A DNA stretch of 64,000 bases from Pelecanus crispus (Eukaryota; Chordata; Aves; Pelecaniformes; Pelecanidae): NCBI RefSeq assembly GCF_030463565.1, contig NC_134643.1, positions 77,063,721-77,127,720 on the forward strand, written 5' to 3'. Position numbers and translations under genes: made by a program. Under the pieces are notes generated by a model. That model saw nothing but the letters and a program-made list of their open reading frames with translations, made no database searches and was not told where the DNA came from. This document shows positions 24,601 to 36,600 of this stretch, piece by piece. Numbering within the stretch: position 1 is the first letter of the stretch; every line of letters starts with the position of its first letter.

Positions 24601-27600
24601 AATTACACAGGTAGTCCCATAGGCCACGGAAGTCCTTGGGACAAGTCAAGAGAGCAAATGCATCATGATATGAGTGCATCTCATCTCATTCAACTCTCAG
24701 TTTCTGGGATAAAAACCATGAGAACCAGTGGGAAGAACAGAAAGCTAACAGGCTTGATCCACTTGCTACAAGAAGACGGTGGTAGGATTTGGCTCCTTTT
24801 CACTGAAAATGTGTGCTAAATATGTTCCTTGTCTGTAGGTCCAATTTGCCACTGAAAGCTTAATTAGCGCTCCTCAGCAACGGGGAAACATTCTGATTGA
24901 CAAAACTCATTGGCTTTGGCTGAGGCTTCAAAGTGCTCACTTCACAATATGCTCCATGGTTATTTTTAAACTACTTGCAAAATTCACAGCTGAGCATTTT
25001 GATTCAGAATGAAATCCAACAACAACAACAAAAAAATGCCATCACCAGAGTGATGCATTTCTGAGGAAAATGGAAGGTAGGAGCTCAGCTTGAACTTTGT
25101 GACCTATGGCAGTAGCAGCTTTTCCCCTGCTATCTCTCAGTCTGAGAAGAAAATGGGGATACTTGGGTGAAGAGAAAACCAAACAGACAGTTCAACAATT
25201 AATAAAAAAGACTATAAAGTAAAGATAGTGAGAAATGAAGTGAAACCATTTGTAGATAACTTGTGAGGTCTTTTGTTGTCAGCAAAAAAGAAAACTGTTC
25301 AGAGAGCTTCAGGAGGGACTCGGAAGGCAAAGTGGAAAAACAGTAAGGTGCCAGTTAAAATTTCATGTGGATGGGCATGTGCTGAAAGGAACAGCCACCA
25401 CACACCCTACCATTTTCTTATCAACTGCAATGACTCAAAAGTAAAGCCACAGGAGTCACTGGAACTGGGTAGTGAAAATCCTGTTCTGTAGCAGCTAGAA
25501 AGGTAAAATGCTGAACTGCATGAGGAGAGGAGAGGCAAACAGTTCTCAAAACACCATCATGCCACTAAACACACTTTGTTCTGTACTGGAATATTACGGA
25601 CTGCTGCTATTAACATCCCCCCAAAAGACACTGAAAAGATAATGGTTGATTATTATAGAGGGGAGCTAGAAAGGATATAACAGATGTATGAGAAACTAAA
25701 TACTTGAAGCTAATAAGCAAATACCATCAAAAAATATAATCTGTGTGGCCCACCACTTTGCAGTTTTTTGAGTGGGCCTTTGTACTGCTGAAATATGAGC
25801 ATATACTAAATTGATTTTGAAAAGCAAAACTAAGTATCTAAGAGGAAAATGCAAAAATACTTTGTATCACTAATTCAATTCAAAGGCATTGACCTAACTT
25901 TGCTGTATTATGACATTAGGAAAATAACTATCCATATTTAAAGATAATAGTGATTGAAAGTGTGTTTGCAGAGGAAAACAAATAAGTTAACAGTACTGAT
26001 TTCTGTAAGTCTCTGACATTATGAAGCATTTATGAACAAGTTGAAAAGTCCTTACTAAATAGGGAAGCTTTCTTGGACCAGGGCCTAAGCAAGACTTCAT
26101 TTATGCATATTACTGTGGACCCCAGTTGTTCATGTCAGTTATAAGCCTGCTTGTTAAAAATTTTTAAGCAAGGAAAGAAAAATAAAAAGAAAAAAACAAA
26201 GTAGTCATACATTTCAAAATCATCATTCCATCATATATTTGAAAATCATCATTCCACCACCGTCAGTAATAATGTCTAGCAGCATACTTGTATAAATCTG
26301 CCTAAAGCACTTGTAATCTTTGTATTGTAATAAAATAAGAATGATGCTTACATCTCTCTCTATATTCATTTCTCGAAAAAGCCGGCAGTAATATGTACTA
26401 CACATGAATATTTATCAGAGGAAAATAATGGTTATACCCATATTTAATTTTTAATCTGAAATCTTGGATATTATTAACTTTCCTGGCAGTATTAAGAGGA
26501 ATAATTTCATAATTCAGTAGTGAAAAGAACAGCAAATGAACCGTAAGTAAATAGAGCTGAATTATCTTTTGCAAAGATCTGAGAAAGAGAGACGGAGGGT
26601 ATGCAGGTTGCATGTGAAAATCTACAGAAAATCAGATATATTTAATGCGTGACAGACCACCTTGCTTTTGAGTTCTGCCTTAAGAGTTCCCACACTCTGG
26701 AAAGAAATTTGCAGGTAGGCCCTCACTCTGTGCCTGCAGCCCTGGAACAGCATGACTGCATTACAGTCTCAGAGGTGTTTTGGTTTGGTTTCATATTGCT
26801 TGCTTTATTGAAAGAGTTTTTAGTCTTAACAGTTGCAAGGAAAAAATCTTGAAAACTGAAACCAAATGTAGCTCATGGCAACAGCACTGACCTCCATCTG
26901 CAGAGATGGGACAAAAGATGGGAATGTAGGAAAGAGGACTGCATGCAGGAAACTCCCTTTGGCTTGGGAGAAGTACTAGGGGATGTTCTGCATATGTCCA
27001 TAGTGCGTTGGGTCCGAAAAGGAGCGCACCCGTAGAGTTGCCATTCCCCCTACTCACTGTGCTCAGGTTCACATCATGGAGCACTATCAAGTGCACAAGC
27101 TGGCTTCCTCTTGAATGAAACCAAGATGGAAGATGTCCTCTGGAGTCAAACCTCAAGCACTCGGGCTGCAAGCGGGTATTCAGACAGAAACCACTTTGTG
27201 CAGTCCAGTGGTGAGCACGAGTGGGCTACACAGCAGCCCGGGAAGTTACGTACCCAAAACGGACCTACGCCGTGCAGAGGTAGGTGCCCCCTCATGGCCT
27301 GTTGTACCAGCCTAGAGCTGGGACAAAGTAAATCACCTCTGAAATGTGTACAGGGTGGCTGTCAGGTCTGCAGTGCCAAGGGGTTTGGTCTACAGACCTG
27401 CTCCTATTTGTCCGCAGCGTTTGCTCATGTGAACACAACCTCTGGTGCCACCAGCACCCCCAGTTGGCAGGTGCCGATTCCCTTTCTGTCCTCAGCTTTT
27501 CCCTGTCCTGGAAACTAGCAGAACAGATATGGGGGACCCAGCTCTGCAGAAGACCAGAGTGACACAGATAAGACAAACTAAGTTTTAGCAAATTAGACAA

Positions 27601-28522
27601 ACTGGGATTACACAAAATAGACACGCAGTAGCTGATGCTACCAGTGATTAAGACAGAGCAGGAAACAAATCATGAAATTAGGTCTATTACAACTGACTCC
27701 ATCAGGTTTTAATCTGCTTTGGCTGGATTTAACAGCTGAGAGGGATCTTCCCGACTGCAGGATTACTATTTGGGTGTGTAAAGCTAAGCAGGTGCATAAA
27801 TGCTTTCCTGGCTCAAGCTGAAAGGTTTTTCCTAGGCTGGCACTCCTAGAAATGGGGAAAAACTCCTGACAACTGCACAGTCACCTATCCACACCAGTCA
27901 TAAGGTGACCTCCTTAGTATATTCAAATGATTTGACCAGTCTGGTTTTAAATGTTCACTAAAGAACGAACGAGTGTTACAAAGCTGTCTTCAGGAGCTGG
28001 ATACCTCGTTACTTTAAAATTAATGGCAGCTGAGCACTTAAAACTTGCCAGTGGTTTAAAACACTAAGTGGAGCTATGTGCACAACTGGAAGACTACACT
28101 ATAGATCATTAAAACTCCTTTTTATTTACATAGTCAACCTAAGCCTTCCTATGTTTCACTTGGTCCTATTCCTTCTAGATCTGTTTCCTGGATCTAAGAC
28201 TGTCTTGCCAAGATGCTTGAACCCCCTCACACAACAATCACCTTGCTTGTCCCACACACATTTATCTCTTTTTAATCTTCATGAATCAATCTCTTCAGAT
28301 ACTTTTTCACTCTGTCATCCTCCCCTGAACTCTTTCCAGTGTGTCAACAGCTTTCTGGGTTTGACGCACCTGAATTACACACTGACTTTCTCACCACTGC
28401 CTGATTAACAATTCACAGCCAATATAAGAGTCTCTTTCTCTTACTGATTCCTAAAATTTTATTTCCTAAATGCATCAGTGTTAATAACAATAGCCTCCTC
28501 ACATCTTGCCAACATATGCAGT
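21664..28522. other. Non-coding stretch, nothing recognised
   Basis: The longest frames (127 codons at 23988-24371 minus, 135 codons at 27111-27518 plus) show no motif and no supporting splice sites. If LMNTD1 has further 3' exons beyond 29.7 kb they should be sought here on the minus strand; I found none. Confidence 0.5.
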
Positions 28523-28828
28523 TCCATAGAGCAATGGTCTTCCAGGGAGTACAAGACAATCCATTGGGGTGTGGGAAGAAAATATTTTTGTAATATTAAT
28601 AAATACAATTAAATTTAAAAATACTTTTAAAATAGTATTTTTTCATCTTTATCTCATCCTTTTAAATTTCCATTCATGTGTATGTTTTATAATGTACATA
28701 ATATATTATTGCAGTAGTAAATGTATATAATTTACAAATAAATAAATGTACATATATTGGGAGTGCGTGTTCAAAAATTTCTTACTGATAGGGGTGCACA
28801 AAAAAGTTTGCAGATCACTGCTATAGAA
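28523..28828. mobile_element. Probable hAT-type MITE
   Basis: The ends CCATAGAGCAATGGTCTTCC and GCAGATCACTGCTATAG are imperfect inverted repeats of the kind seen in old hAT (Charlie/MER-like) non-autonomous elements, whose ends read CAGTGGTTCTCAAAC. The inner flanks (CATTGGGGTGTGGGAAGAAAATA, GGGGTGCACAAAAAAG) also fit such elements. The AT-rich centre has no open frame. Target duplications are not recognisable, and the family assignment is from pattern memory only. Confidence 0.45.
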
Positions 28829-30422
28829 GTAAGAGGTGGTAACATACATGTATTTTAAGTCCTAAGCTATTTATGTCAGAAAATCCATGCCATCACCACT
28901 GTGAATGCTACAGCATACACTGCCTCTGCCGTTGAACTCACCTGGCACGGGGTCCGGCCGTGACGACTGACACCGGGACTGCCTGCACAAACTGCTGCCG
29001 TCATTCCCCATGGTTAATGGTCTAACCAGAGAAAAGTGAGGGTGTGTGGGAGAGTTTGGACTTTGGCACCAGGCACTCTGATTAGGGAAAAGGGATGCAG
29101 AGGTCTTCTTTTCCCTGTAAACAGAAATTCAATTAAGTTTACTGCGTGTATTTCACACATTTTGCACATGCATGTGTGTGCACAGGATATAAAAATATGT
29201 ATATTGTATTTATTACTGCATTATTTATTGTATTGCATTATCATATTTATTATTGTATTTTGCATAGATTTACTGTGTTTACTGCACACATACATTAAAT
29301 TTATGGGACATACCTAACAAACAGCACACACATTTGACACATTTTGCATTTAGCTGGAGATGGAAGAACTGCAACTTCTATACTGTTTGACATATCACAT
29401 TATAATTTACCATTTGCCATTAGTTATAATTCTGCCAGACTTGAACTCTTTGCACTGAATTTTTACATAATTTCTCCCTGCTTCTGACTTAGTTTCTTTG
29501 GAGAGTTTGAGCAAAAGCGATTTAGCCATTTTTAAGAACAAATCTTGCAAAGAACAGCCAGTTTAACTTATGCTGAAAACTGTTTACCTTCTGAACATCT
29601 CCAGCCACAGTCTGGAGAAGAAATTTAGAGAAGAGCGATTACCCCAGACATGAGAAGGGTCACCTGCTTTTTTTGTGAAAATATATCCAGATTGGCTAAT
29701 CTTTTATTTTTTAAATACATCAATTCCTCCGCACATGCTTTCCTGTTGTGAACCTGGCTCAAAAGCCCCTGGAACAAATGTTCTGGAGGGGACTTAAGAA
29801 AAAACACCAATATTGCATTCCTTATTCAAAACAGTCAATGGCTCAGCTTAGGGGTTCCTGACTGAGACCTGGGTGCCCAAACTAAACTGTCCACAGCTAG
29901 GCCAACGAACCACACTTTTTCATAGTGCTGCCATGTTTAAGTTGATACAAAGGTTAGAAGACAGTTCTGAAGTAATTTAGAAAGCAATGGTTATCAGTCC
30001 CTAGCTCAGTTCAAAGTGCAGTGGTCTGAGAGAAGACCGTGTTCAGCCCTTTGTTCTCAAGAAAAAGGTAAATAGTTCTGTGAACATCAACATTTTTGGC
30101 TGAAAGCGTTCCAGCTCATGGACTTTGAATGGTGCCATCCAAACACTTGGGGCTGAAAGGATAATATGTAATAATAAATCACATTTTAAGAAAAATTTTA
30201 CTTGAATTTTACTTTCCACTTAGTCTTGACTGACAATGAATGCACTCCTATCAGGAGTTTTGGGCTGGATTCCTGTTTGAAGGTTAAGGTTAATTCTTAT
30301 TTTCAAAATTTCAAAGCTTTGCAAAAATTGCTTACCAAGATGCTCATTTAAAAGCATTCAGTTATAGAGTCAGTCTGGCACAATGCTGTAATTACAGAGT
30401 ACACTCAATGAACATCAGATAC
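28829..30422. other. Region downstream of the last sure LMNTD1 exon
   Basis: It holds a T/A-rich tract (29200-29330) with TTATTG repeats and the doubtful terminal exon at 29.7 kb. No convincing cleavage/polyadenylation site could be assigned. Confidence 0.5.
29704..29782 (-). CDS. Possible terminal exon of LMNTD1
   Basis: A pyrimidine-rich acceptor (gtcccctccag) precedes 79 bp that accept the phase-2 end of the preceding exon. They encode 25 further residues, ending TAA at 29704-29706, immediately overlapping an AATAAA hexamer on the minus strand. Another frame through the same bases is also open, with an alternative acceptor (ttttttcttaag) and a donor CAG/gtgacc. So the region is exon-like but ambiguous. 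No similarity to known LMNTD1 tails was recognised. Confidence 0.25.
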
Positions 30423-30640
30423 CTTTTAATGAAGCTTTGTCTTTTTTTTCCTGTTTGCCCTGGGTCAGCCCTCTTCCACTCTGTATCAGTTATTGTGAAT
30501 TCCTTTTCCTTTTCCTGTCCCTCTTTATGCTTTGTTGTTGATAAAGTTGGTATAACCATGTTCTCAATGTTTTCACTTTGCTTCTTTGCCACCCATCCTT
30601 GCCTTCTGTTCCAGTAGAGAGGAGTGTACCAAGCCACAGC
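30423..30640 (-). CDS. LMNTD1: LMNTD1 exon: end of lamin tail domain and charged tail
   Basis: The acceptor ttttttccag is followed by AVAWYTPLYW, the final strand of the lamin-tail domain (compare E-x-x-A-x-R/Y-x-x in lamins). The exon then continues as a hydrophilic tail rich in Lys, Glu, Gln and Thr. I end it at AAAAG/gtatct (phase 2, 72 codons plus 2). If that donor is not used, the frame reads ten more codons and stops at 30392-30394, which would make this the terminal exon. Which is right cannot be decided from sequence alone. Confidence 0.85.
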
Positions 30641-33600
30641 CTGGAAAAAAACAACATATAATTGCTTAATTATATCCTGCATTTTTTCATCAAGATAATC
30701 CTTTGTTGTAGACAAATCAGGAAGGGCTAAAAGGGTAGGCACTCATATACATATACACTCAAATACACAGTGTATTTCTGAGTCATCTATCATTTGAAAG
30801 AAATACTAATGGTAACCACCAAATTCCAGATTTTTTTCTTCAGTCTTTAAAATACACTTCCAGTCTTCAAATATATTTAGGGTAGATACATCATCTAAGA
30901 GCCTTGACATTCCATTGTTCCAATTAAGTCAACCAGACAAAGAAGGAGAGAAAAGAGGACATGACAATTCTGCAACTATGTCAAAGGCCGCTGAAGAAAG
31001 AAAAAGCAATCTGCTCTCCATGTCCACAGTGGATAGGACAAGAAGGAAAGGACTGAAACTGATGCAGAAAAAGTTCAATTTAGGCACTAGGAAAGCTTTT
31101 CTAAGCATACAGAGAGTGAGGCACTAAAGCAGATTGCCTGGGGACATGACGGAGTCTCCATTACTGAAGGTCTTCCAGAACTACCTAGGCAAGCCACAGC
31201 CAGGAGCAATCCTGGCAGAGGTAATCACATCTCAAGTTCCCTTTCAGCCTCTGATTCCCTGGCACTGATGTAATAGCAAATATGGCCAAACTGAGCTAGA
31301 AGGGGAGTAAATGTGAAAAGGTGAGACCAAAAGTCAACATTCACTTAACAGTTTGTAAGGTGTAAATTATGCTGTCTTGGGGAAGCTGTTTAACTTAACA
31401 CTATTTATGAAAATCACAGGTCTTTTCCATATTATCACTAGCTTGACTTTGTCTAGCTAAAAATGACCAAAACCATAGTTGCCGTAAAAAATTATCTTGC
31501 ACTCTTTCTCATCCCCAAGCCAACAGAAGTTTGCCTAAAAATATTCAAGACAGTTGCCAAGTCGATGGCAGTTACTAATGGGCAGCCATGGGCTGAATAC
31601 CCCTAGGCATAGCTGGATCTTTCATGGCTGAAACACAGTGGAAGAGGACAGTGGGCTGGCAATTCACACTTGTGGAGCCCGTGCTTCAATGGCTGTAAGG
31701 ATGTTAGCCTTTCATTCAAAAAGTGGTGTCATCAATCTGCTGTTTTTCTTCAGTCCTTCAGATCCTAATAATTAACATCCCCACCGAAGCAAGGTTAACA
31801 GAGAGAGATCATAGCTTTGCTGTGTTTGGCTTGCTTGTGCCTGATTCTACAAGGACTTTAACAATATGATCCTAAATCTCTGAAGGAAGTTCAGCGATAG
31901 AGCTGTCTGGGTAAGGAAATGTGGTGATTTTGCTCAGGGCACTCACTTGACCGCCAGGCTCACAGAGAATGGTAGCACAGTCAAGGCTTGTCCTAAACCT
32001 CTCCAGGTCCTTCCAAAGAAAATCTGAGGGAGGTTTGTGAAGCACCGTAGCATCTGCTGCCCAAACCTGCAAAGATCAAGCAGCCATTAGATTAAAGACA
32101 AAATGGCTCCTGGATATTTATACAATATAAGAACTCAGTAAAAACATCAGGTTTTCCTTTTCCTTTTTGATTTTTGTAACACTGGTCACTATTTGATCTG
32201 TGAAATCAAAGCTGAAAGAACTATATTTCAAGACTCGCAGCTTAGTTATAGTGATTATTTTCAAGTACTTCTGTGGATTAACAGAGATTACCAAAGGCAC
32301 ATTTTTCAAGGTGTGACAGTAAATCCTGGGGTTTTTGGTCTGGCTTGCTGAGAGTAAGATTAAAAATAGGCAGTTTCTTTTATTTTCTGAATTACCAGGG
32401 GCATTGGAAGAGATCTGTAATATCAGCTTTAAAATTCCAGTCTCTGCTTGATTCCAGATTCCTTCTGTTCAGGGAGAAGCTGTCTCTACTGGAGACTAGA
32501 AATTTTTTGTACTTTTATCCTTATACAAAAGATTTAACAATGTTGTGCTTTATAAAGTGAACACAATTATCTGTGACCTTTATCGCTGACGCAGTAGCAA
32601 GAGGACCTGTTATGAAAACATTTGTCTCACATAAGACAACCACAACATGCTTTTGCAAATGGTGTTCGTAAAGGATTTTGCATTTGCCATCTGTGAGAAA
32701 ATGGCTTCAACCATTTCCTGGGAGCCAAAACAATTCTCATTCAATTTTAAAGGAGAAGTATGTTGAAAAAAATAAAATGCTTCCTTCCAAAAGTGCTCAC
32801 CATACGGCACTCTGCCAAGGTGTATTTGTGGCTTTTTCACACATACACCAGAAGACAGCATTGACTGTGGCTCTTCTGGGCCCCCACCAGCGTGCATTTC
32901 CAGCTTTCTTGTAAGAGAAAGGGCTGCATTGACCTGCACTGAGCTTGGTGATGAACATGGTCTTTGCCTCCTTTTATTCTGCGAGGCCTCAATTTTCATG
33001 TCAGAAAAAGAAACAAGCACGGGTGGTAAAAGAGGCTGCAGGCCATATTCCAACCGTCTACATTGGCATCTAAGTTGAGCATTTTGCCTTGGTTCATCTG
33101 TTGCTCTCACAGGCCGCTGGGGCCTGGAAGTCCTCCCTAGCTGGCTGTCTGACACAGACACTATCATACATGAATTTTAGATACAAGAGTTGGCAGCCTG
33201 AATATGACCCTTTGAAATTAATAAACCAGCAGAAATCTTCTGCTTGCGTATGCTGAAACAGAAGCTGTGGTGGATCTTCTACCTCAAGTCAGTTGTTCAC
33301 CCAAGAGCCTTTTAATGATAATGGGAACAGCAAGTTTGTCAATGACTTCAGCACTGATCAGAGCACTTCAGAAAGGACTACTTTTGGGGTGGGTGGGAAT
33401 GGTTGGTGCGTCAAAGCCAACTAAGAGGAAACCATTTCTGGGGAGACCTGCAAGGTGTCTTGCAGCCAGCATCTTTACCCAGTACAGAAAAGGCTGTGCC
33501 TGCTCTGAGTGTGGGTACATCCCAGAGGTTGCTGGAGGCCATGTGCAGACACCAGCAGACGTTCCTCAGCTACACCTACAACTGAGCCTTGGTCACATGT

Positions 33601-36600
33601 AGTTCACACATTCAAGCCTTTTTCATTACCATGGATATCAGATGCATATATTTGTTGTTTTCTATTTAAAGCTTTTCTGGGGTATGATGAAGTCATCTGA
33701 CTCTGCATCTTAGACCTTACCTACCTCTCTAACTCTTATTTGAAATGGCAAAAAGATACATCTGAACTAGCTGGAGGGGAAGTAATTTTTGAAGAGCAGC
33801 AGCCCATGCACTGTATTTTTAATGTATAGTTCTGGCATGACAGCAAAGGAGAATACATCATTACCTTCCTTTCACAGAACAGGAAACTAAGGCACAGAGT
33901 GTCATCATTTTGCCTAAACTCATCCAAGGCAAAGCCAGGAACAGAGCCCCATTGTCAGAACCATGGTTTATGGCTTTCTCTGCTGGATAACAGCTGTCCT
34001 CAGATAGCGTGCACAGTCTAGAAAGCAACATCATTTTTCTTTTTCTTTTCAGTTGAGACCCTACTATAGGGATACCTCAGACTATACACAAAACCATATT
34101 GACTGCTTCAGTAGCAACACACAAAACTCATTTCCTTTCCAGTTCTATTATTTGTGTGTTTCCAATCCAAGGTTCACACCCACTGTTGGCAAACACTGGC
34201 ACAACTCAATATTCTGACACTATGGGGGGCTTTTTATGGAAGCAATGGTTGGAAAAGGGAATGTATCAAACAAGGACTTTCCAGGATAGCTTCCCATTGC
34301 TGGGCAACATGAAATGCTGGACGTGTCATGCAAATGCCAGGCTTGTACTGATGATGGACATTCGCAGCTTCTTCTGAATTCATCATTATTGTTAAGTGTT
34401 AAGCATTTCTGAAAATACAGACTTAAGTTTGACTCTATGCCATCAGGCTAAGAGTGCACCCTAGTCTGCCAGCTGAGAAAAGGCACTCAGACCCCCCCCA
34501 CTCACTGTCACAGTGGAGCTGGGCCCCATCCTCGTCTCAGGGGGAAACTGAAATACAGCCACTGGTTGACCTTGGACATCCTGCTTCAAGAGATAATCTC
34601 CAATGCTTTCCTCTTTTTCAGGGTCACAGTTCAGGATCTTTACAAAATGACCGCCTGGATCAACTTCAGCAATTTTTAAATTTCCAATAGCACTGAAAGA
34701 AAAGAAGTTGATTTGAAAGTGTAAAAACATTGCTTAATTGAAAAAATACATGTATTTCCTTATAACTAGCCTAGATGTCAGTAATTAATGGTAAGTAAAG
34801 GTACCACAGGCAGCATACTACTTCTTATGCAGCACCTTTCATCTGAAAAAAATCCATTTGCATTAAAATGAATATATTCTATTTCTCTTTCACACTTAGG
34901 TAGCATCCATTACCACTAGAAGTGAAAAGATTTTTTTGTGGGGCAAAAAGTCATCAGTATACCATTTGAATTTGTTTTTGTCTATATCTATATAGGCTAC
35001 AACCTCTAATGCTGCCTTAGGTATTTAGCCTAGTATGATTAGAGGGAATTGTGTTGCTGACTCCCTTCTTAAGTTTAGAAAATTCCTCCCGTCCATCAGT
35101 ATACCTTTCTCCTCCTGCCTCTCATTGTTTTTTACTTCCTGGAGAAAGACAAATCTTCATTATTAACACTTCATTATTAACTCAGAGAGACTCCATGCTA
35201 CAAGATTGAGATTTCATCCCTCCCTTGTTTCAGAATCACAGCAAAGCAGGGTCTGTTTGGCATCTGCAGTAAGATCAGGGACTTCTTGCACAAGCAGGGG
35301 AACACTCCATCTCCCTTAAGCACTGGAAAACAAATTTATCACTTGAGTGTTCCTTTAAGTAGTGCACATGTCAAGGGAGCACTTTTAAACACTCAGTCCC
35401 AGACTGTAATAGTCTTCATAGGTCTTATTCGACAGGTTGTGAATGAAGTCTAAGAATCATTCAGCTTTTGATGCGGCATCTACTGCAATAAATTTCATTA
35501 TTTAGCGCTGGTGCAGTGTCTTGTCTGTCTTCTGTGCGTGCAATGCTTTTGCCCTTGCCACATTTATCTTGTTCCAGTAAGTTTACATCATAGACCTCTG
35601 TGTATATAGTAAAGGTTGACCCAACAGCCCAGACAGCCTATGTGCTTGCTTAGCATAGCCAAATCCTCATTGACAGTGTGACAAATACTGCCCACCCACC
35701 CCAAATAATTCAGCTGTGTGGTGTAGCAGTGAGTCACACTTGCTCATGACAGTCAAGCTGCCTCCAGGCTGCCATTGGCATTGATAGATTTGGAAGCAGA
35801 GCTGCGTGTAACTGCCCCCTCCCTGGCCAGAGAAGACACGCATAGCAAATGTAACACTTGGCTGCCTCTCCTCTGTCTTCCTGCAAACTTTGGGAACTCC
35901 AGAGCGTCCCTCCTTCGACTTGGTCCCAGTCTATTTGTGCTTCACGTCAGCAAGGAGACGCCTGGAGACAGCTTACCAGAGATGCGGAGCCTCGGAGGGG
36001 CTTTGGCAGCACAGCCAGGCTGAGGGGCTCTTCACCTTCAGACTCTCCCCCTCTTCTGGCTGCTTGCTTTCACCTGGCTGCCACAGTTTAGCATGTTTCT
36101 CCTTCCCCCCTGCTCACAGGACCACACTCTAAGCTGGATTGCTGAAATAACACAGTGTAAAAGGTTTTGGGGGGACATTATTTTAACTTGAGCTTTTTTG
36201 ACAGCCTCTGCAAGCTGCTGTATCAGTGCAGCTGAAGGGATGGACAGCTGTGCTTAAAAACTTTGCAGACTGGTGATGCAGAGAATGATCCTTTGGCATC
36301 CCTCTGTTTGTAAGTTATCATTTACACATGGCGTACACACGCAGATGTAAAATGCTGCAACTCAAATCCACAGTTGCTTTCTACATCATTACAGTCCCAG
36401 AGCTCCAGCAGTAGCCTAGGACTCTGCTGGGCTCTAACAACAGAATGACACCTGCAACAAAGAGAAATCCCTGACATTTTTACCCTCTGGAATGGTGTAG
36501 AGCCAGTTAAGTCAATGGGAGAAGACTTTTAAACTGTGCAGAATGCAAAGATCTTCCTGATCTCCCATTTCTCTCTATCTGTGCAAGGAAAATGAAGAAA

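Noticed and set aside
32610..33167. 185-codon minus-strand open frame, the longest in the window
   Set aside because: It lies inside an LMNTD1 intron, has no domain or repeat pattern and no paired splice signals, and one frame of this length is roughly what chance predicts for 64 kb.
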